A stretch of 64,000 nucleotides of DNA from positions 7,567,001 through 7,631,000 of the forward strand of contig JAJNNQ010000008.1 of assembly GCA_027886175.1 (NCBI GenBank), read 5' to 3'. Source of the stretch: Phylloscopus collybita (taxonomy: Eukaryota; Chordata; Aves; Passeriformes; Phylloscopidae). Shown here one piece after another: positions 39,786 through 53,046 of the stretch. The position numbers and the translations under genes are program-made. The notes below the pieces were generated by a model. The model was not told the DNA's origin. It ran no database searches and saw only the letters and a list, made by a program, of their open reading frames with translations. Numbering within the stretch: position 1 is the stretch's first letter; each line of letters begins with the position of its first letter.

Positions 39786-42700
39786 TATGGTATCATAACC
39801 CAGAAATTTGCATGCTGTAGTTCTGAACTAAAATTGTGAGAGCCCTTCAGGGACTGGTGCTTCAGCCATGGCTCTCTTCTGTAACACAACACTTCATGGA
39901 AAAGTGCTAACTGAAATGGAGGGTAGAAGGGACACAGGGATTTATTTTTTTTGCCAGAGACAAACAACCTCCTATTCAAATGTAAAAATGCAAAACTTTG
40001 TCTGCACATGGACTAAAAAGTGCTATATATTTTTTTTTATATTAGGAGTCCATCAAAAGCTGAGATGAAGCTGTAACATCCTGTCTGGAAAAAGGAGCTT
40101 GTCAAATAGAAAACTTGATCTCCAAGAACTGAGGCTCAGGTATGATGCAAGACCACTTCTATTCAGCCAAGGATGACCGCCTCTCTAGAAACTGTCAGCA
40201 GAGGTCCCTATGGTCTGCTGAAACCTGGAGCTTCCCTTTTCTTTCGAGGATATGAAGATGGACACAAATGTAAGTTAATAGTAAAAGATGAAGTACATTG
40301 AAGAGTGGAGAGCAGTGTATGATTGTGAAGGTGAATGAATATTGAATTGCTGTACATTGAAGCAGTTAGGAAGATTAATTACTCTGGATTTTAAGTATTA
40401 GAAGGGGAACTTGCACTCCGCGTGTACGTCTGGGATATGTGCCTGAGAAATTAACATATATCTGCATAACCCTAAAAAAACCCTATAGATTCAGAACCAT
40501 TCCTGAAACTTGCCTAGTTTGTGTTTTGCTTCTCTAGGCACATAGAAATGATAGGATTTTCCCTTCTTCTCAGGCAAAATGGGTTCCAAAGTGGTTCACA
40601 TCCTGGTAATCCAGCCTGAAGAATGAAATATTCCTGAAAAGAGGGGGTATGCTGTCTGAAGAGCAGATCTCTGCCAGGGCTGCCGCTCTTACAGGCACAT
40701 CCAGGCTGGCTGTAAATGAGGTTGTTCAGGCAGTAATGTAGCCACAGCAGCTCAGAGCTGCACAGGGCACGCTGTTTACCCAGTTTTTCAGCTATGGAAC
40801 AACATTCACATCAGTGAATGCAGTGGAGACATACCCAGAATAAGAATGTGATTTATTCTTTCAATGTGAGAAGCAGCTATATGTTCAACAAAGGCTTTCC
40901 TTAGACTAATGGCCAAAGTAGGCCCCAGTGCAGCTCTTCTATAGACTGAGAAGAAAGGATTGTTTGTTGAGGCCCAACTGTCCCCAAAAACCAGTCTGCT
41001 GAGTGGATTCCGTCATGTGTGAGTTCTCTGCTGGCTTCATTGTCACGGGTGTTTCCGCAAGCCTGCCATGCAGGGCATAACTGGGGAATTTACTGCAGCA
41101 GTTGCTGATAGAGAAAATCATTCAAAGTCCTGTCACAGCTTGGAAAGAACAGATGACTGCTATAGAGTGGTTTAATATATATAAGATATTGTTTATCAGC
41201 GGAATACAGGACAATGGGATTTTTCTATGGACCCTCTCATTCTCAAGGAATTGCAAAGCATTTAATAAAGGAATGAGTTAAGAGTTGTGCAGTCCAGAGC
41301 AATGGCTGGTTTAGCCTTTCAGTGCAAAACTATTATGCGTTCAGCAGTGGCTTGCAGAGCCATGGCCAGTAAGGGCTGTCGTGCTGAGACAGGGACACTG
41401 GCCCTGACACTCTCTTTGTCCCCTCAAACTGTCTGTGGTATTGCTTACTCTCTCCTCAGATGGGTACCAGAGGGAGAAAGAAGGAAACTTTTGTTAATTC
41501 TGAGGTTTTCCCCAGTGCCAGTGACAATAACTTGGACCATGTGACGCTTTTAATTGTGAATTGCAAGAGCTGCAGTTGGGTGAGCCCTGGTTTTTGTGTA
41601 GGAACTCTGTTCTTCACAACTATTTTCTTGGTCAGAATGTGCCTCCTGTATTATTGGAAAAAGAAAAAAAATGTGCTCTCCTGCTGCATTGTGGTTAGCT
41701 ACCCTTCCTGAATCAGTGAAACAGCCAAGAAGTAAAACTACACCATTTGCTTTCCAGGGAGACTTGACTTCAGCTGAATTTCAAAGCCAGTTACACGTGA
41801 TTCATGTAAACTAATGCTCCTGAAAATTGCCGGGTTTAAACCCAATTTATAATATCACTTATTTTGGATGCTGACAATTTCAAACCTTTTGAAGTACTGT
41901 TTTTATCTCCATATCTCTAGCACTCATTTTTGGATGTAACACTGCCGTGTTCTTTGTCTTTCTTAGTATTTGGTTTAGGTTGTCATTACAGAAAAGATCC
42001 CTCCTCCCAGCAGTGAGGTCTGTCTGTCTCAACCAGGTATTGCAAGGACATTCAAGGACGTGGTGCAGAGTGAATGGCTGTACTTGCACAACCAGTTGGC
42101 ATGCTAGAACTGCACATTAGCATGGTTTTGGTGCTTGCACAATTTGCAGCAAACTTGCATGGAACTGTAGGGCAGAAGTCCTTGCTCTAGAATGAAGGTG
42201 ATCAGCTGAAGAAGGCAGTGTAAGTCTGTGTGTAAGTCATGCTCTAATTGTGAGCCCTAGATTAATGGATCCCCAGCTCTGCTCTCCCTTTTCCAACCCT
42301 TGCATATCATAGAGAGGTGGATCAGCACAGATCCACAGCCCCTCTCCAGCCTGGGTATTTGGTTGACCACATGTGGAGCCCCAGCTCAGGACAGAGGTGG
42401 TGACTTCATGCTCCACAAATGCAAAATTTCTTCTGGTTGGGCTCAGCTCTCAGAACCTGTTTGTCATGCAGGTTTTCTCAGATGGGGCTTGTCATACAGG
42501 GCCTCACAGCTCAGTGTTTAGAGACATGAGTGCTCTGGTTTCAATCTGTGTGGACAAATGCAGATTGATTGAGAAGACAGTACCCCAAAGGTCTCTGATT
42601 TAATCAAACACTTCAACATATCCCTATCTTCAGCCATGTGGAGTATTTAGTTTTTAATGATACACACATTTGGACAAAAGCACAAGCTGTTCATGAGACT

Positions 42701-45700
42701 GCGTGAGCAGAAGGAGAGGCTGTGTTGATCAGCTCTTTTTCTGCTGGAAATTATTCATTCAGGTCACCCTTTTACTGCAAAAGTTTGGGAGCAGGAGTGA
42801 GCCATGCCAAGAGCTTAAGGGGGCAGAGTGGCTCTATTAGATGCAGAATGATGGAAGGAGAGTGAGAGGAGGGGAGGAGAAGAGCCACTGCCCCCACATG
42901 CTCCTGATCCTGGTCATGGTCCTGCATGAGCTGCCTTTTGCTGCTCCGGCTGCTGCTCTGGCCCAGGAGCTGCCCCTTGTGTAGGAGACTGATCTCCCAG
43001 TGCCTCTCTGTGACTGCCATGCCTCCAGTGCCCCCTGCATGGGTGGCTCTCTGTGTCCCTGGGCTGTGCCCATCACCCTGGGCACTGCAGGTAGAGCTGC
43101 CCCATCCCCATCCCATCAATGCACTCTGGGAGGAAATTGCAGAGCTGAGGCTGTGACTGCTGTGAAGAGTGTTGCTGTACCTCAGCAGCTGGATGGATGT
43201 CATTGAAAGTGAGAGAAGGGGAAGAAAACCCACAAAACAAGCTTTGAAAAAATCTTTATCAAACAATACCTGTTGTGGGAACTGCTTTCAGTGAGATGCA
43301 AACACATTTTCCTTTCATTTCTGCAGTGGTTCTGAGCTGCTTCATTAATAACAGACTTGTTTTGGAGACTGACAAGATGGGAACCAGCACTGTAATTACA
43401 CACTGCCCTTTTTGTGAGGACTGCCATGAAAAAACAATGCTGTGTTCTCATTTCCTCCAAAGACAAGCAGGGAAACATATTTCTAACACCTTGCCCTCTT
43501 TTGCAGCTGGACACTGTTCCAGACTGACATGAATCAATTAAAAGTGAAAATGTAACCCATAGAAACATTATTCAGTGAGCTTCATACAAAAGAAAGCATT
43601 TCTACTTGCCTAATTAAAGGATGAGAAAAAAGTATACATTTTTGGCAGTAGTTGTGGAAGTACTTTGCTTTTTTTTTTCCAAAAGTCAGACCATCATAGC
43701 ACAAACAATTAACAAAAGAAAAATATTTCCTTTTCCTGGAGTTGTATAATTAAAAAATTTCTCCCTCATCAATTCACTGAACACCGAAGGAGACATTTCA
43801 TGGCTTTTTAGCACCTGGAATGCCATATTTATTTTTCAGTTGAAAAACTGTATTATGGTGAACTGCCATACACACAGCTTACCTGGATTCCCCAAATAAA
43901 GCAGTGATAATCTTTATCATTGCTCTCTTGACTTTGTTTCAACATTCTTTTTAATGCAAATTTCCTAATCTAACTTGTAAAACATTTAATATTTAGAATA
44001 TACTCCTTTAAGATCCATCAAAAGAGGCAAAGCTGCACAACAATGCCTGGTGCTGGAGCATTGTGAGCCTGCTACAAAGGAATGAGGTGATTCTTTCTTT
44101 CAGGTCAGAAGGTCAGGCTTCACTGCATTAATTTTGCTGAGTCTCTTTGTTATTTATAACAAACAAGGTCATTTATTTTCATTTCCTTGTTTCTAATTGC
44201 ATGCATCTCCTTTGGAGTATGAACTCGGTAAACAGGTGGCTGAAATGCTGGGGAAAATACTTGAAGCTGTTCCAGAAAAAGGGCATGTCCCACACTGGTA
44301 AAGCAATTTGATGAGTTAGAGATTTAGTCATAGCAGGATGTGCACCTGCTTGAAAGCAAACACACTTCTCTTTGGCACACACAGATACATGCAAATTAAA
44401 AGAGATTATTTCACTCTGAATGGTGGGTTGATATTTGATCAAATTTAACACTGTATATTTTAAATAAAGCCTTGGTGTATATTAGTGAAATACAATCTCT
44501 TTTTAGCTGCTTTTGATTTTTTTTTCAACTTCTCTTTGAGTATTACGAATGAATGATATTTCTTCGCTAGCTGAGCCTACAAAAAGAATATGTCTCTGGA
44601 GGAGAACTTTATCAGGGAATCTTTATGATGAGAACTACCTACATGCACTGAAAAAAAATGGGATAATGAAAAGCTAGGATGTTTGACTGACAAGGAATAA
44701 ACCAGATCTTAATTTTTTTTTTTTTATTCTAAAATGAATTCACACAAATTAAAGGGCATTCATTGGTGTGATAGCAGTGTGTCTTTTTAATCCTGTAAAC
44801 CCCACGTTTCCAGGCAGCCCAAATGGAACTCCTAAATATATTCATGGGCAGCTTTTGCATAGGTAGTTATTGAATTTGCATTTCAAAACACAGGCTCTGT
44901 ACGGCTAAAGCTGTGGCTGCTTTGTCCAGAAAGATGAGATTCACTGTGGACTACCTTGATTTTAGGGGTAGTTGAGAATATAGCAGGAAGCAATAATTGT
45001 CTGGCATGACTGAGCTTCTGGTGTTGGTGGTTGAGAACAGGTCCAGGGCTGAATCCATAAGGGAAACAGAGATTTCTTAGCAAGGTCTTCTGGTTCCCCA
45101 GAGAATGGGAGGCACCTTGCACAGTGTCCATAGGCTCTGCACTGAGCTTTGGAGTGTAAGAAACGTCTCTGAGCAAGGGGAAAGTGTGGGAGGAAAGCTG
45201 GAGAGAGGGATGTGCCATCCCAAGAGATGACTGTTTTGTCTCTTTTCTAAGACTGGGCATAGAGGGGTTGTTTGGAGGAGGCTCTGCAAGGGGCATGTAT
45301 CCTCCTGCTTAAATTGTCCTTTTCTGCAGATTATTTCCAAAGAGTGGGGCAGGGAAGGCAATTTGGTTGTAAGGATTATGCTGCAGCTTTCATTGTTTAG
45401 GATGCATACTGTAGCCTTTCTATGAGAAGATTACTGTCCTGGGCTTTTGTTTCCATGCATATGAAAATATACTTTGTGATTTCAGGGAGACAATATGGTT
45501 AAATGGTATGTTGGAAGAAAGAAAATATTTTATATCTCTAAAACCGATAAAAATACAAACCCTTTCTTTAGCAAAATATTTGTTTCTTGAATGTAATTAT
45601 AAATGTCATTGTACATTCTTCCTGACTTCAATGCTTATCTTGAGGAGTTCAGTGAAAATAAATTGTTTTCATGAAAGCAGAGAAGCCGTTTGATAAACAC

Positions 45701-46147
45701 ACTGTCTCAGAAAATTGTTCCCGAAGCAGAGGTCGTTCTCTCACTTTAAAGGAAAGAGAATATGTTTTAGAAAACAAGCCAGGCAGCAGAAAAAAGCATT
45801 TTTTTGTTTCAGACAATTCATTGTAAAAAGCAATGTGTAAATCAAATGGAAAATTCTGCATTGATTATTTTGACTGCTGTAGAACCCTGGAATAAATGAA
45901 GTTGAAATAGACTTATATCAAAGAACATTGCATTTAGTACCAAGTTGGAGTGTTATTTTACTACTGATTTTTTTTTTTTTAAATTTTGTTTTGTGATCAG
46001 ATGTTTTATTAAATATTAGCCATTCATGGTAATGGGGACTGATTCTTTATGTCCAGCTTGGCACACACTGTTCATGAGCTTCAGGAAATAGTCTTGAGAA
46101 CTGGAATCTGTCTTTTCAACACTGAAAATCTGGCCCACTGAGGCATC

Positions 46148-46225
46148 AAAAAACAAAAACCAAAAACTATTAAAATCCCCCAAAAAGACCCAAAAAACCC
46201 AAACAAGCAAACAAAAACTCCCCAC
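46148..46225 (+). repeat. A/C-rich tract
   Basis: About 78 bases of A-runs broken by C-runs, with only a few T and G. It is the longest of the A/C tracts. Confidence 0.85.
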
Positions 46226-47597
46226 CCTCAACTCTATAAGTTGAGACAACTGAAGATAAGTTCTGAATGAAAGTATAGCAGTTCATTTTAGAGATGCTAT
46301 TGAGGTCTTTAATCACACCTTCAGAAATCTGTCCCTTAATTTTCAATCTGATGAGTTTATGTGTGTATTCATTACTAAGTCTCAAACTATTGTACAAGTG
46401 CTTATAAAATAGTGCTTCATTTTTTTAAATCCTCTGCTAGAATTATGGTGCTATTAATATCAGAGTTATTAATATGCTCTCAGAAGACTACATCATTAAT
46501 TAGAAGACCTAAAGGATAACTAATGGGTCCTTTGGAAGACTACTCCCAGTTATTGTGTGGATCTGATCTATCCAAATAAAGCTTTATGTCTACAGAGCTA
46601 TTAATTATTATTTTTTTTTAATATATCTTCACATTCTCTAGCATTGGTCACTAATTATTTTATGTTGTAACCTATGCTGGTAGATGGTGTGACATCAACA
46701 CCATGGTAAGTCACTGTAACATTTAAAAGGGACATGATGACAGCAGCATTTTTAAATAATTACTTTTGTTTTTAAGGCATGACTATGAAACTATACATTG
46801 TTTTAACTTGTACCTTGGTAATTTCTCCTCAAGTCCTTCACTGGCTTCCAAGAGATGACCAAAAGCCCATCCCTTCCACAGCCACCAACAAAGGATATGC
46901 ATTGTGGTCACTGAGGGTGGCCAGAGCCACCTCCCCAGCTCTGGGGACAGCTGGGGCACTGCTGCTCACCTTCCCCCCAGGGTACCACACAGCTCTCAAG
47001 GATGAGCATGCCCTTGTATTGGGGATTGTTGAATTAAACTCACAGAGTCTCAGAAAGACATTTCAGTGATTGCTTCAGAAACATCTCCACATCTTTCTTT
47101 AGGTGTTTTTTATTGCAATGTGTGCACCTGAAATATATCAGAGGTCGTATGTGTATATTTTGAATCGTTGCCTTAAAGAACATTGGATGAAATTAAAACT
47201 GAAAAACATGCATGAGTGAACTTGTTGCAGATACAAGGATTAAATGTAGTCTTTCTCACCTGGAAAAACTCTTCACTATATCTCACTAAGACTTTTCATT
47301 AAAATAATTCTTTCAGTAATTAGATTTGGTTCTACTGTAAAGTGAAAATTTCTGCCTATCACATTCCTCTAGAATAACAGAAAAATTTGAAGAAGAATTT
47401 GGATTGCTTGTGGTGAGCATATTTTTCTTTCTGTAGACATTGTCCTTGTAAATTCCCTGTAAAAAGTAGATGCCAGTAAATTTTTTTTGTCTGCCTCATA
47501 ACAGTTGCAGCAGTATAAATTCAACAAATGTATGAATGTGAAAAGAGCTGGAGGAGAAAGCCAGAAACATACCACACAGCTTTATATCAACAGATGA

Positions 47598-47662
47598 TAT
47601 AAATTATATATATGTACATGTAATTATATGTGTGTATATATATGTATTTATATATATAGCCA
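47598..47662. repeat. (TA)n/(TG)n-like AT-rich patch
   Basis: Imperfect TA repeats are interrupted by TG and TGTA words, and this patch can form short hairpins. Confidence 0.85.
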
Positions 47663-48439
47663 TATATAGCACCATCTCTAATCAAGCTTTCCTGTCTTGC
47701 TTTAAAATGGCATCCCTGGAAGAAAGGAATACACTGCATTAATTTCTTAGTTTCAGTTAAAACTTTAATTCTTTTGTGCTAATCTAGAAGTGATACTGTT
47801 CCAGTCATTGTTCTCCTAAAGAAGTGAATTTTTATATTACTGGACAGTTCCTTTACTGTTTTCAGTGCTGCAATCAGTTTGTTTTTCAACGTGGTCTTTA
47901 TCTCACAATAACTATGTACTAGTATGTGAGGATACTGTAACACTGCAGTCAATAGCAACAGGATATTCCCTCTGCCAAAAAGTAATCCTATATTGTCCAT
48001 TACACACAGGTTATTTTGGAAGGTTATGGAATACTTTCTTTAAAGCAGCAGAAACCTTTTTGCTCTAACATAATGCAACAGTATTAATGGCTGTCTCTGC
48101 CCTCGAAACAACTCAAATATCTAGTTTTCTGCTAGAATATTATTTGAAATATTGTATGTGATTTGAGGTGGTAAAATACTTCAGGTAAAGTGAGAGTCTT
48201 CAGCAATCCAAAGAAACATCGAAGAGGCACATGTAAATCTTTGAAAAGTTTAATAATTTTATTTTGTTCCCCATTTCACAAAGTAATGCATTTCCTGATT
48301 TGGGCTTGAAAACATTTTCACAAATCAAAAACTTGGAGTTGTGATTTTTTTTTCCCTTGCAACAATCCATACTTGTATTTTGAAATATTGATTTGTATTT
48401 TAAAGGAATGACTATAGTTTTTAAATAATCCTTTGACCT

Positions 48440-48530
48440 GCAGTTCTCCAGTTGTGGCAACTGAGACAAAGAGAAGGTAAATAATCATCTGGCAGGCAAG
48501 CACTAAACTTCAGTTCCCCCAGTTGTTTGG
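48440..48530 (+). mobile_element. Doubtful MIR-like relic
   Basis: 'ggcaactgagacaaagagaaggtaaataat' resembles the MIR segment 'ggaaactgaggcacagagaggttaagtaact', but what follows matches less well. It is recorded as a possibility only. Confidence 0.3.
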
Positions 48531-48702
48531 CTTCTCTGATCTGCTGGCTGAAATTCCCTCCTTTACTGCAGGAAACGTAGTCAGTGACTAATAAGTGTTT
48601 ATTGATCTCTGCTTGAGATACTTGCTAAGAGATGTAGATATCAATGAATATTTGATCTGACTTAATGTTAAGAACAAAAGTATTTTCTTTATGGCCTTAC
48701 TT

Positions 48703-48739
48703 ATATTCATGCACGATCAGGATATTCATGCATGATCAC
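48703..48739 (+). repeat. 19-bp tandem duplication
   Basis: ATATTCATGCACGATCAGG is followed at once by ATATTCATGCATGATCAC, with one internal difference before the end. The copies include ATTCATGCA-like octamer-type words. Confidence 0.85.
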
Positions 48740-49239
48740 TTCTAAATGCTGTCTGACTCTACCACCTCATGAGAAGGGGCCTTCAGTGAGATGCACTCTA
48801 ATGAATTAATATGCTATTAATTGTACTTTTTCTTAGCCAGAAGTTAGTAGTGTAGTTGTTGCTTTGAAGGGTAAGTCAAAATATTATTGATTCTCAGCAG
48901 TTGTACTTGATAAGTAGAACATAGGTCTAATTCAAAGCCCATTGCAGTCAATTAAAGGGACTTTCTATTGATTCGAGGAGGTTTTAGACTCTTTTCTAAA
49001 CCAGACCTGCCTGGTGCTCTGTCTTTCTTTTGTCCCTCTGTATTCCACCCGTTTTGTTTTGTGCCCTTCCATCCTCCAGATGTGCTCTGGGGGAAAGGGG
49101 CTAAGACAATCTGAACAGGAGACAGCAGAGATGTTGTATTCCTCCCTTCCCTCTTGTTCCTCCCACTTCTTACAGAAGCCAAAAGGCACAGTGTAGGAGA
49201 CTGGAGGAATAGCGGGTCCCAGGATGGTGAATACTTACC

Positions 49240-49294
49240 TTTCCTTCTCCCTTTTCTTTCTCTTTCTCTCTCTTTCTTCTACCTTCCTCTTCTT
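49240..49294 (+). repeat. Polypyrimidine tract
   Basis: About 55 bases almost wholly of C and T with TTTC and CTCT units. Confidence 0.85.
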
Positions 49295-49319
49295 AAAGCT
49301 GAACCAAAAATTTCCAGTA

Positions 49320-49446
49320 AGTACCTTGTTGTGTCTGGCTAGGTTAAAGTTTGCCGAGTTTAAGTTTGCCAAGTGCCTTACTTCATCTGGATGTTTTAAA
49401 ATTTGCCAAGTACCTTAATTCTACTTGAGTCTTCTAAAGTTTGTGG
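49320..49446 (+). repeat. Diverged 37-bp minisatellite, three units
   Basis: Three units start AGTACCTT, AGTGCCTT and AGTACCTT (49320, 49372, 49409) and end in AAAGTTTGCC, AAAATTTGCC and AAAGTTTGTG. A partial copy (AGTTTAAGTTTGCCA) lies between units one and two. Units differ at many sites, so the array is old. Confidence 0.85.
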
Positions 49447-49965
49447 GTAAAAGTTTTTTCTGAACCTCCAGAGAATTTGGATGTTCCTCTCACACACTGC
49501 CCAGGGTGAATCCCACTACCTTCCCCATAGCCTGCGGAGAGGCTGGGGCAATGGACATGGACCCTGCACGGCAGAAGTGAATGTCAGGTCTTTTTAATGT
49601 TGGCTCTGCACTGTAAAACTGGAGCAGAGTTTCAGTCCAGCCTTGGCTCGTTCCATCCCTCCTCCCTCATTTCCCTGCCCCTCCCATGCTTGCTGTCTTT
49701 GCCAGTGGGAGGGAACTGTGTGGCCAGGGACAGGCGGGTTGCTGAGGTGTGGTGCTTGTGGAGGAGCTGGCTGCCTACCTGAGAATTTGGGTATTAAGAG
49801 ATCTGGTCTGTTAGCTCTTACCTCTGAGGCTCCTTTCTGACCCTGTGGTTTGCTGGAGTAGATCTTCCAGTGCCTTTGCTACTGCACCTCAGACACGATT
49901 TCCATGTTAGTGAACTGACACGGGGTTTGCAAAGGCTGTAAGGATACAAAGTTTTGCATGGCATA

Positions 49966-50020
49966 GAAAAAAAAAAAGAAAAAGAAAAAAAGAAAAAGAA
50001 AAAAAAAAAAGAGAAAAAAA
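49966..50020 (+). repeat. A-rich tract (A5-12 with single G)
   Basis: A-runs of five to thirteen are separated by single G residues over about 55 bases, like the tract at 53047. Confidence 0.92.
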
Positions 50021-51202
50021 GCAAGTTGCAAGGCTTGTGTGGGAATCAGCCAGGCTTGGAACATTCATATTTACCTGTGCAAGTTGAAAGGTTTCTGGAC
50101 AGCAGTGAGAATTTGTGCAGGCACACTTTTAAGTCTGTATATGACTGATTCACTCAATACAATTTCTGTTCTTACATCAGGAAAGCAGTTTGAGTGTTCT
50201 TAATGGCTTTTAAAATTGAATTGTGATGATGAGTCAGAAGAAAGTATAGCTGAAGATGGAACAGAGTCACCATTTGTGTGTTGCTTCCTGAATCATAATT
50301 GTTGGCAGCAGTAGGCATACATTCAAACCTTTATGAAGCAAGGCTTTTTGAAAAGTTTATTTGAAATTGAGGCTACCCAGGACCAGGGAAATTATTGGAG
50401 TACTCTACTTACTGTAGATAGATACTTGCTTTTATTAAACCAGCAGGGGAAAAAAAATACTTACTCAAAATTGCAAATACTTCATACTTCCATCTACTCT
50501 GAAAGAAAAAAAAAAAAGTAGAATTTCAAAGCCATAATTTTACTGAAGGACCTTTAAGAGAATGGCTTGAGAGAAGAATTTGTTGGACTCCTTTCAAGCA
50601 TCATGTACAGAAGGTTATAAATACTTTGGCTCATTTTCCATTTTTAAGGTACTCATGAGATAAATACATTGTAATAGAAAACACATAATGATGTCATGTG
50701 TGTGGATTGAAAGTATAGCAGAGATTATTCAAGTTTACTTAATAAACTACGTTGAAGAGGTGTTGAGAAAGAAAAACACACACTTGCCTAATTCTTTAGT
50801 TTGTACAAATCTCTCTGGTACAGTATCACATAAACCATAATATTTTATTTAAAAAGAAAAATAATATAGCATATATATCCCAGTTTCTCTTGTTTTACTT
50901 TAGATCATTTTAGATCAATTATTCATGTCACTGCAGTCACACTAGTTCTGCAGAAGACTTACTCTGGGCACTAGGTAGAGGTGACAAAGGTAGATTATAG
51001 TCAGGAATTGGAATTTTTTTTTTATTTATTTTTTTTTAATATTGAAGTTTTGTTTTAGTTTCATGATAGTATAAACAGACAGTATTTCAAAAATTATCAC
51101 CAAATAATACTTTGGGGGTGTTTTGCCTAGCCTAAATGTAATTACTTTTTTTTCTTTTTAATGCTGAGTCTATTTTGATTTTACATTAACTTTCCGAGCC
51201 AG

Positions 51203-51210
51203 TGACGTCA
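51203..51210. promoter_or_regulatory. Full palindromic CRE (TGACGTCA)
   Basis: This is the consensus CREB/ATF site, 2.7 kb upstream of the TOX3 start codon and just before a GC-rich block. I noticed no other full copy in the window. CpG-containing CREs decay quickly when methylated, so survival in an AT-rich flank is mildly suggestive of use. Confidence 0.45.
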
Positions 51211-51329
51211 AAAGTATTTTGAGGTATTAGTGTTGTGCCTGTTCTCTTACTTTCAGAAGGAACTGAAAGGAACCGAATACTTAAAACCGTGGCTGTTGAC
51301 ATCACCACTATTTGCTCACCTCCTGACCC

Positions 51330-51600
51330 CAAGTCCCCTGGGCAGGGGCAGGAGCTGCGGTCCCGGAGCAGCTGCAGCGCCTCCCAGCCGCAGCAGAGGC
51401 GGCAGAGCTCCCTCCAGCAGCGGGCAGGGAGCGGCGAGCTGGGCTGCGCTGCCGGCCAGGGGCTGTGCCCGGCCCCAGCGGGGGCTCCATGGAGCCCAGG
51501 GCCATGGAGCACACAGCTCTGCAGCCCTGCAGGGCCCGCTGGCAGGGCGGCAACAGGGCCAACGCCAGACTTGGAATCCTGCGCTGTTCGCTCGTATAGC
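51330..51600. other. Isolated GC-rich, CpG-containing block upstream of TOX3
   Basis: About 270 bases are GC-rich with many CpG and CAGC/GCAG motifs, bounded on both sides by AT-rich DNA. Open frames of 126-138 codons exist on both strands, rich in Ala, Gly, Pro, Ser and Arg, as expected from composition; I recognise no domain. It may be a small CpG island of a distal promoter or enhancer, an exon of an unknown transcript, or a fragment of a GC-rich repeat family. Confidence 0.6.
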
Positions 51601-53046
51601 CTTCCTCTGAATCCAGTGGAAATATGCTTTCAGATTTCATTAAAAGTGTAGAGATCCAGTGGGAAATAGCTGTGTTCATACAGCAGAGCAGTCTAGAACT
51701 TGAGGGCAACGTTCTATTCCTATGCCTGAGAATCTGCTTAATCTAGCATGTGCACTTGGGTAAAATTCTACTTCTACTTTCAGCCTCAGTTGAAAGGTGT
51801 TTGCTGTGCCTGTACACTACCACTTTTCCATCACTGTATTGGAGAAATGCTCTAACTCGATGTTGCATCCTGAAACAGTTTCATTGTCTTTTTCTGAACA
51901 ATTTTGTTTCTCTCAGGAGCGTCAGTAATTTTTTGCCACAGATACAGGGTGTGCCTGTGTAATGCTCAGTGCTGTATGTACCTTAACCATTTCTCTTCTA
52001 GCAACAGAGTACATTTTGCAGTTTTTAACCCTTTGGTTAAAGATGGTTGTCACAATGATTATGAAACTGGATTAGGTATTTGACAGTGTATGCCTGTTAT
52101 CTTTGCTATCGAGGTATTTACCCATTCATAGACAGTTTTCTAGAAAGTTAAATTCTGAATACTCTATGAAAATACAAATATGTACCTGTGCTATGTTTAA
52201 TTCTGCTCTTAGTGCAAAATACCACACTAGAGATCTTCGCTTCGAATTGTGACTCTTCAGAATCAACGTCCTGAATAAGGGTGATCTGGCACGTCCTATG
52301 CAACCAGGGGCTATGTGTGCCACCAGAAATATTGAACATAAGATTTCTAGGAATGGAGTTGGGAAGATGTTCCCTTCTACATGATGTAGCTCTTGACTGT
52401 TTTATACTTTGCTCCCAATGTTTTTAGACAGTGAAGAATCATGCCTGGAGATGAAGTATGGGGCACTAAGCTCCTGAGGCAGGCATCAGTCAGACGTGGG
52501 ACTGAGCATGGGCCCAGGATGTCTGTCCTTCAGAGAAGGTCTTGCTGCTGTTGCACAGTTAAGCCTTGTATACTTATGTTACCATTGCTGTTTTGCAGCC
52601 GAATGGAGTAAACTCCATCTGGGGCGTACTTTCAGCCGCACTAGAGCTGCCCAGGAATCCGCCCTAGACCCAAAAGGCAATTCCCTGTCATGGAAGCCTT
52701 GAGCCCAGGGCGTGTTTCCATCCTTCTTCCTTGCACCTTGTCTGCAGGGCTAAAGTCGTGAGGTTAAACGGCCTTGTGCTGCTTTAGTGTTTTCTCCAAA
52801 AGTTCTGGAGCCAATTTTCGGATCAGCAAAGCTCCGTGCAAGGGAGGAGATACGGCTGGGCTGTGCCTACGACTGACAAAACAAATTTGGGTTATTAGCG
52901 GGTTGCTTTGACTCATCACCCGGAGACTTTGACAGTGTGAGGAGGTTTAAAGTCCTGCTCTTGACAGCACGTTAGAAAAATCTCGTTTCTTCTGCTACCA
53001 ACCTGACGCAGCAAGGCAGCGGTGTGAATCGATAAAGTGCATTATC

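Larger units (their letters stand above)
29861..48439. other. Non-coding flank upstream of TOX3
   Basis: No supported gene. It contains a possible old repeat at 31300-31420, a possible CTCF site at 32834-32852, A/C tracts (33044-33080, 38730-38771, 46148-46225), a T23 run (34113-34135), a T/G tract and (ATTT)n (39590-39785), and an AT-rich (TA)n-like patch (47598-47662). 42780-43190 is mildly GC-rich with a 164-codon minus-strand frame that shows no domain. 32560-32760, 34910-35280 and 46430-46620 look like candidate conserved elements by word content only. Confidence 0.75.

Noticed and set aside
42772..43266. 164-codon minus-strand frame, the longest outside GC islands
   Set aside because: No signal, domain or splice context that I can recognise; the region is only mildly GC-rich, which lowers stop density.
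44883..45296. 137-codon minus-strand frame
   Set aside because: Ser/Pro/Leu-rich with no recognisable family and no supporting splice or promoter signals.
51235..51651. 138-codon frame and its antisense 133-codon frame
   Set aside because: Low-complexity GC-driven composition, open on both strands, no family recognised. Kept only as a GC-rich block.
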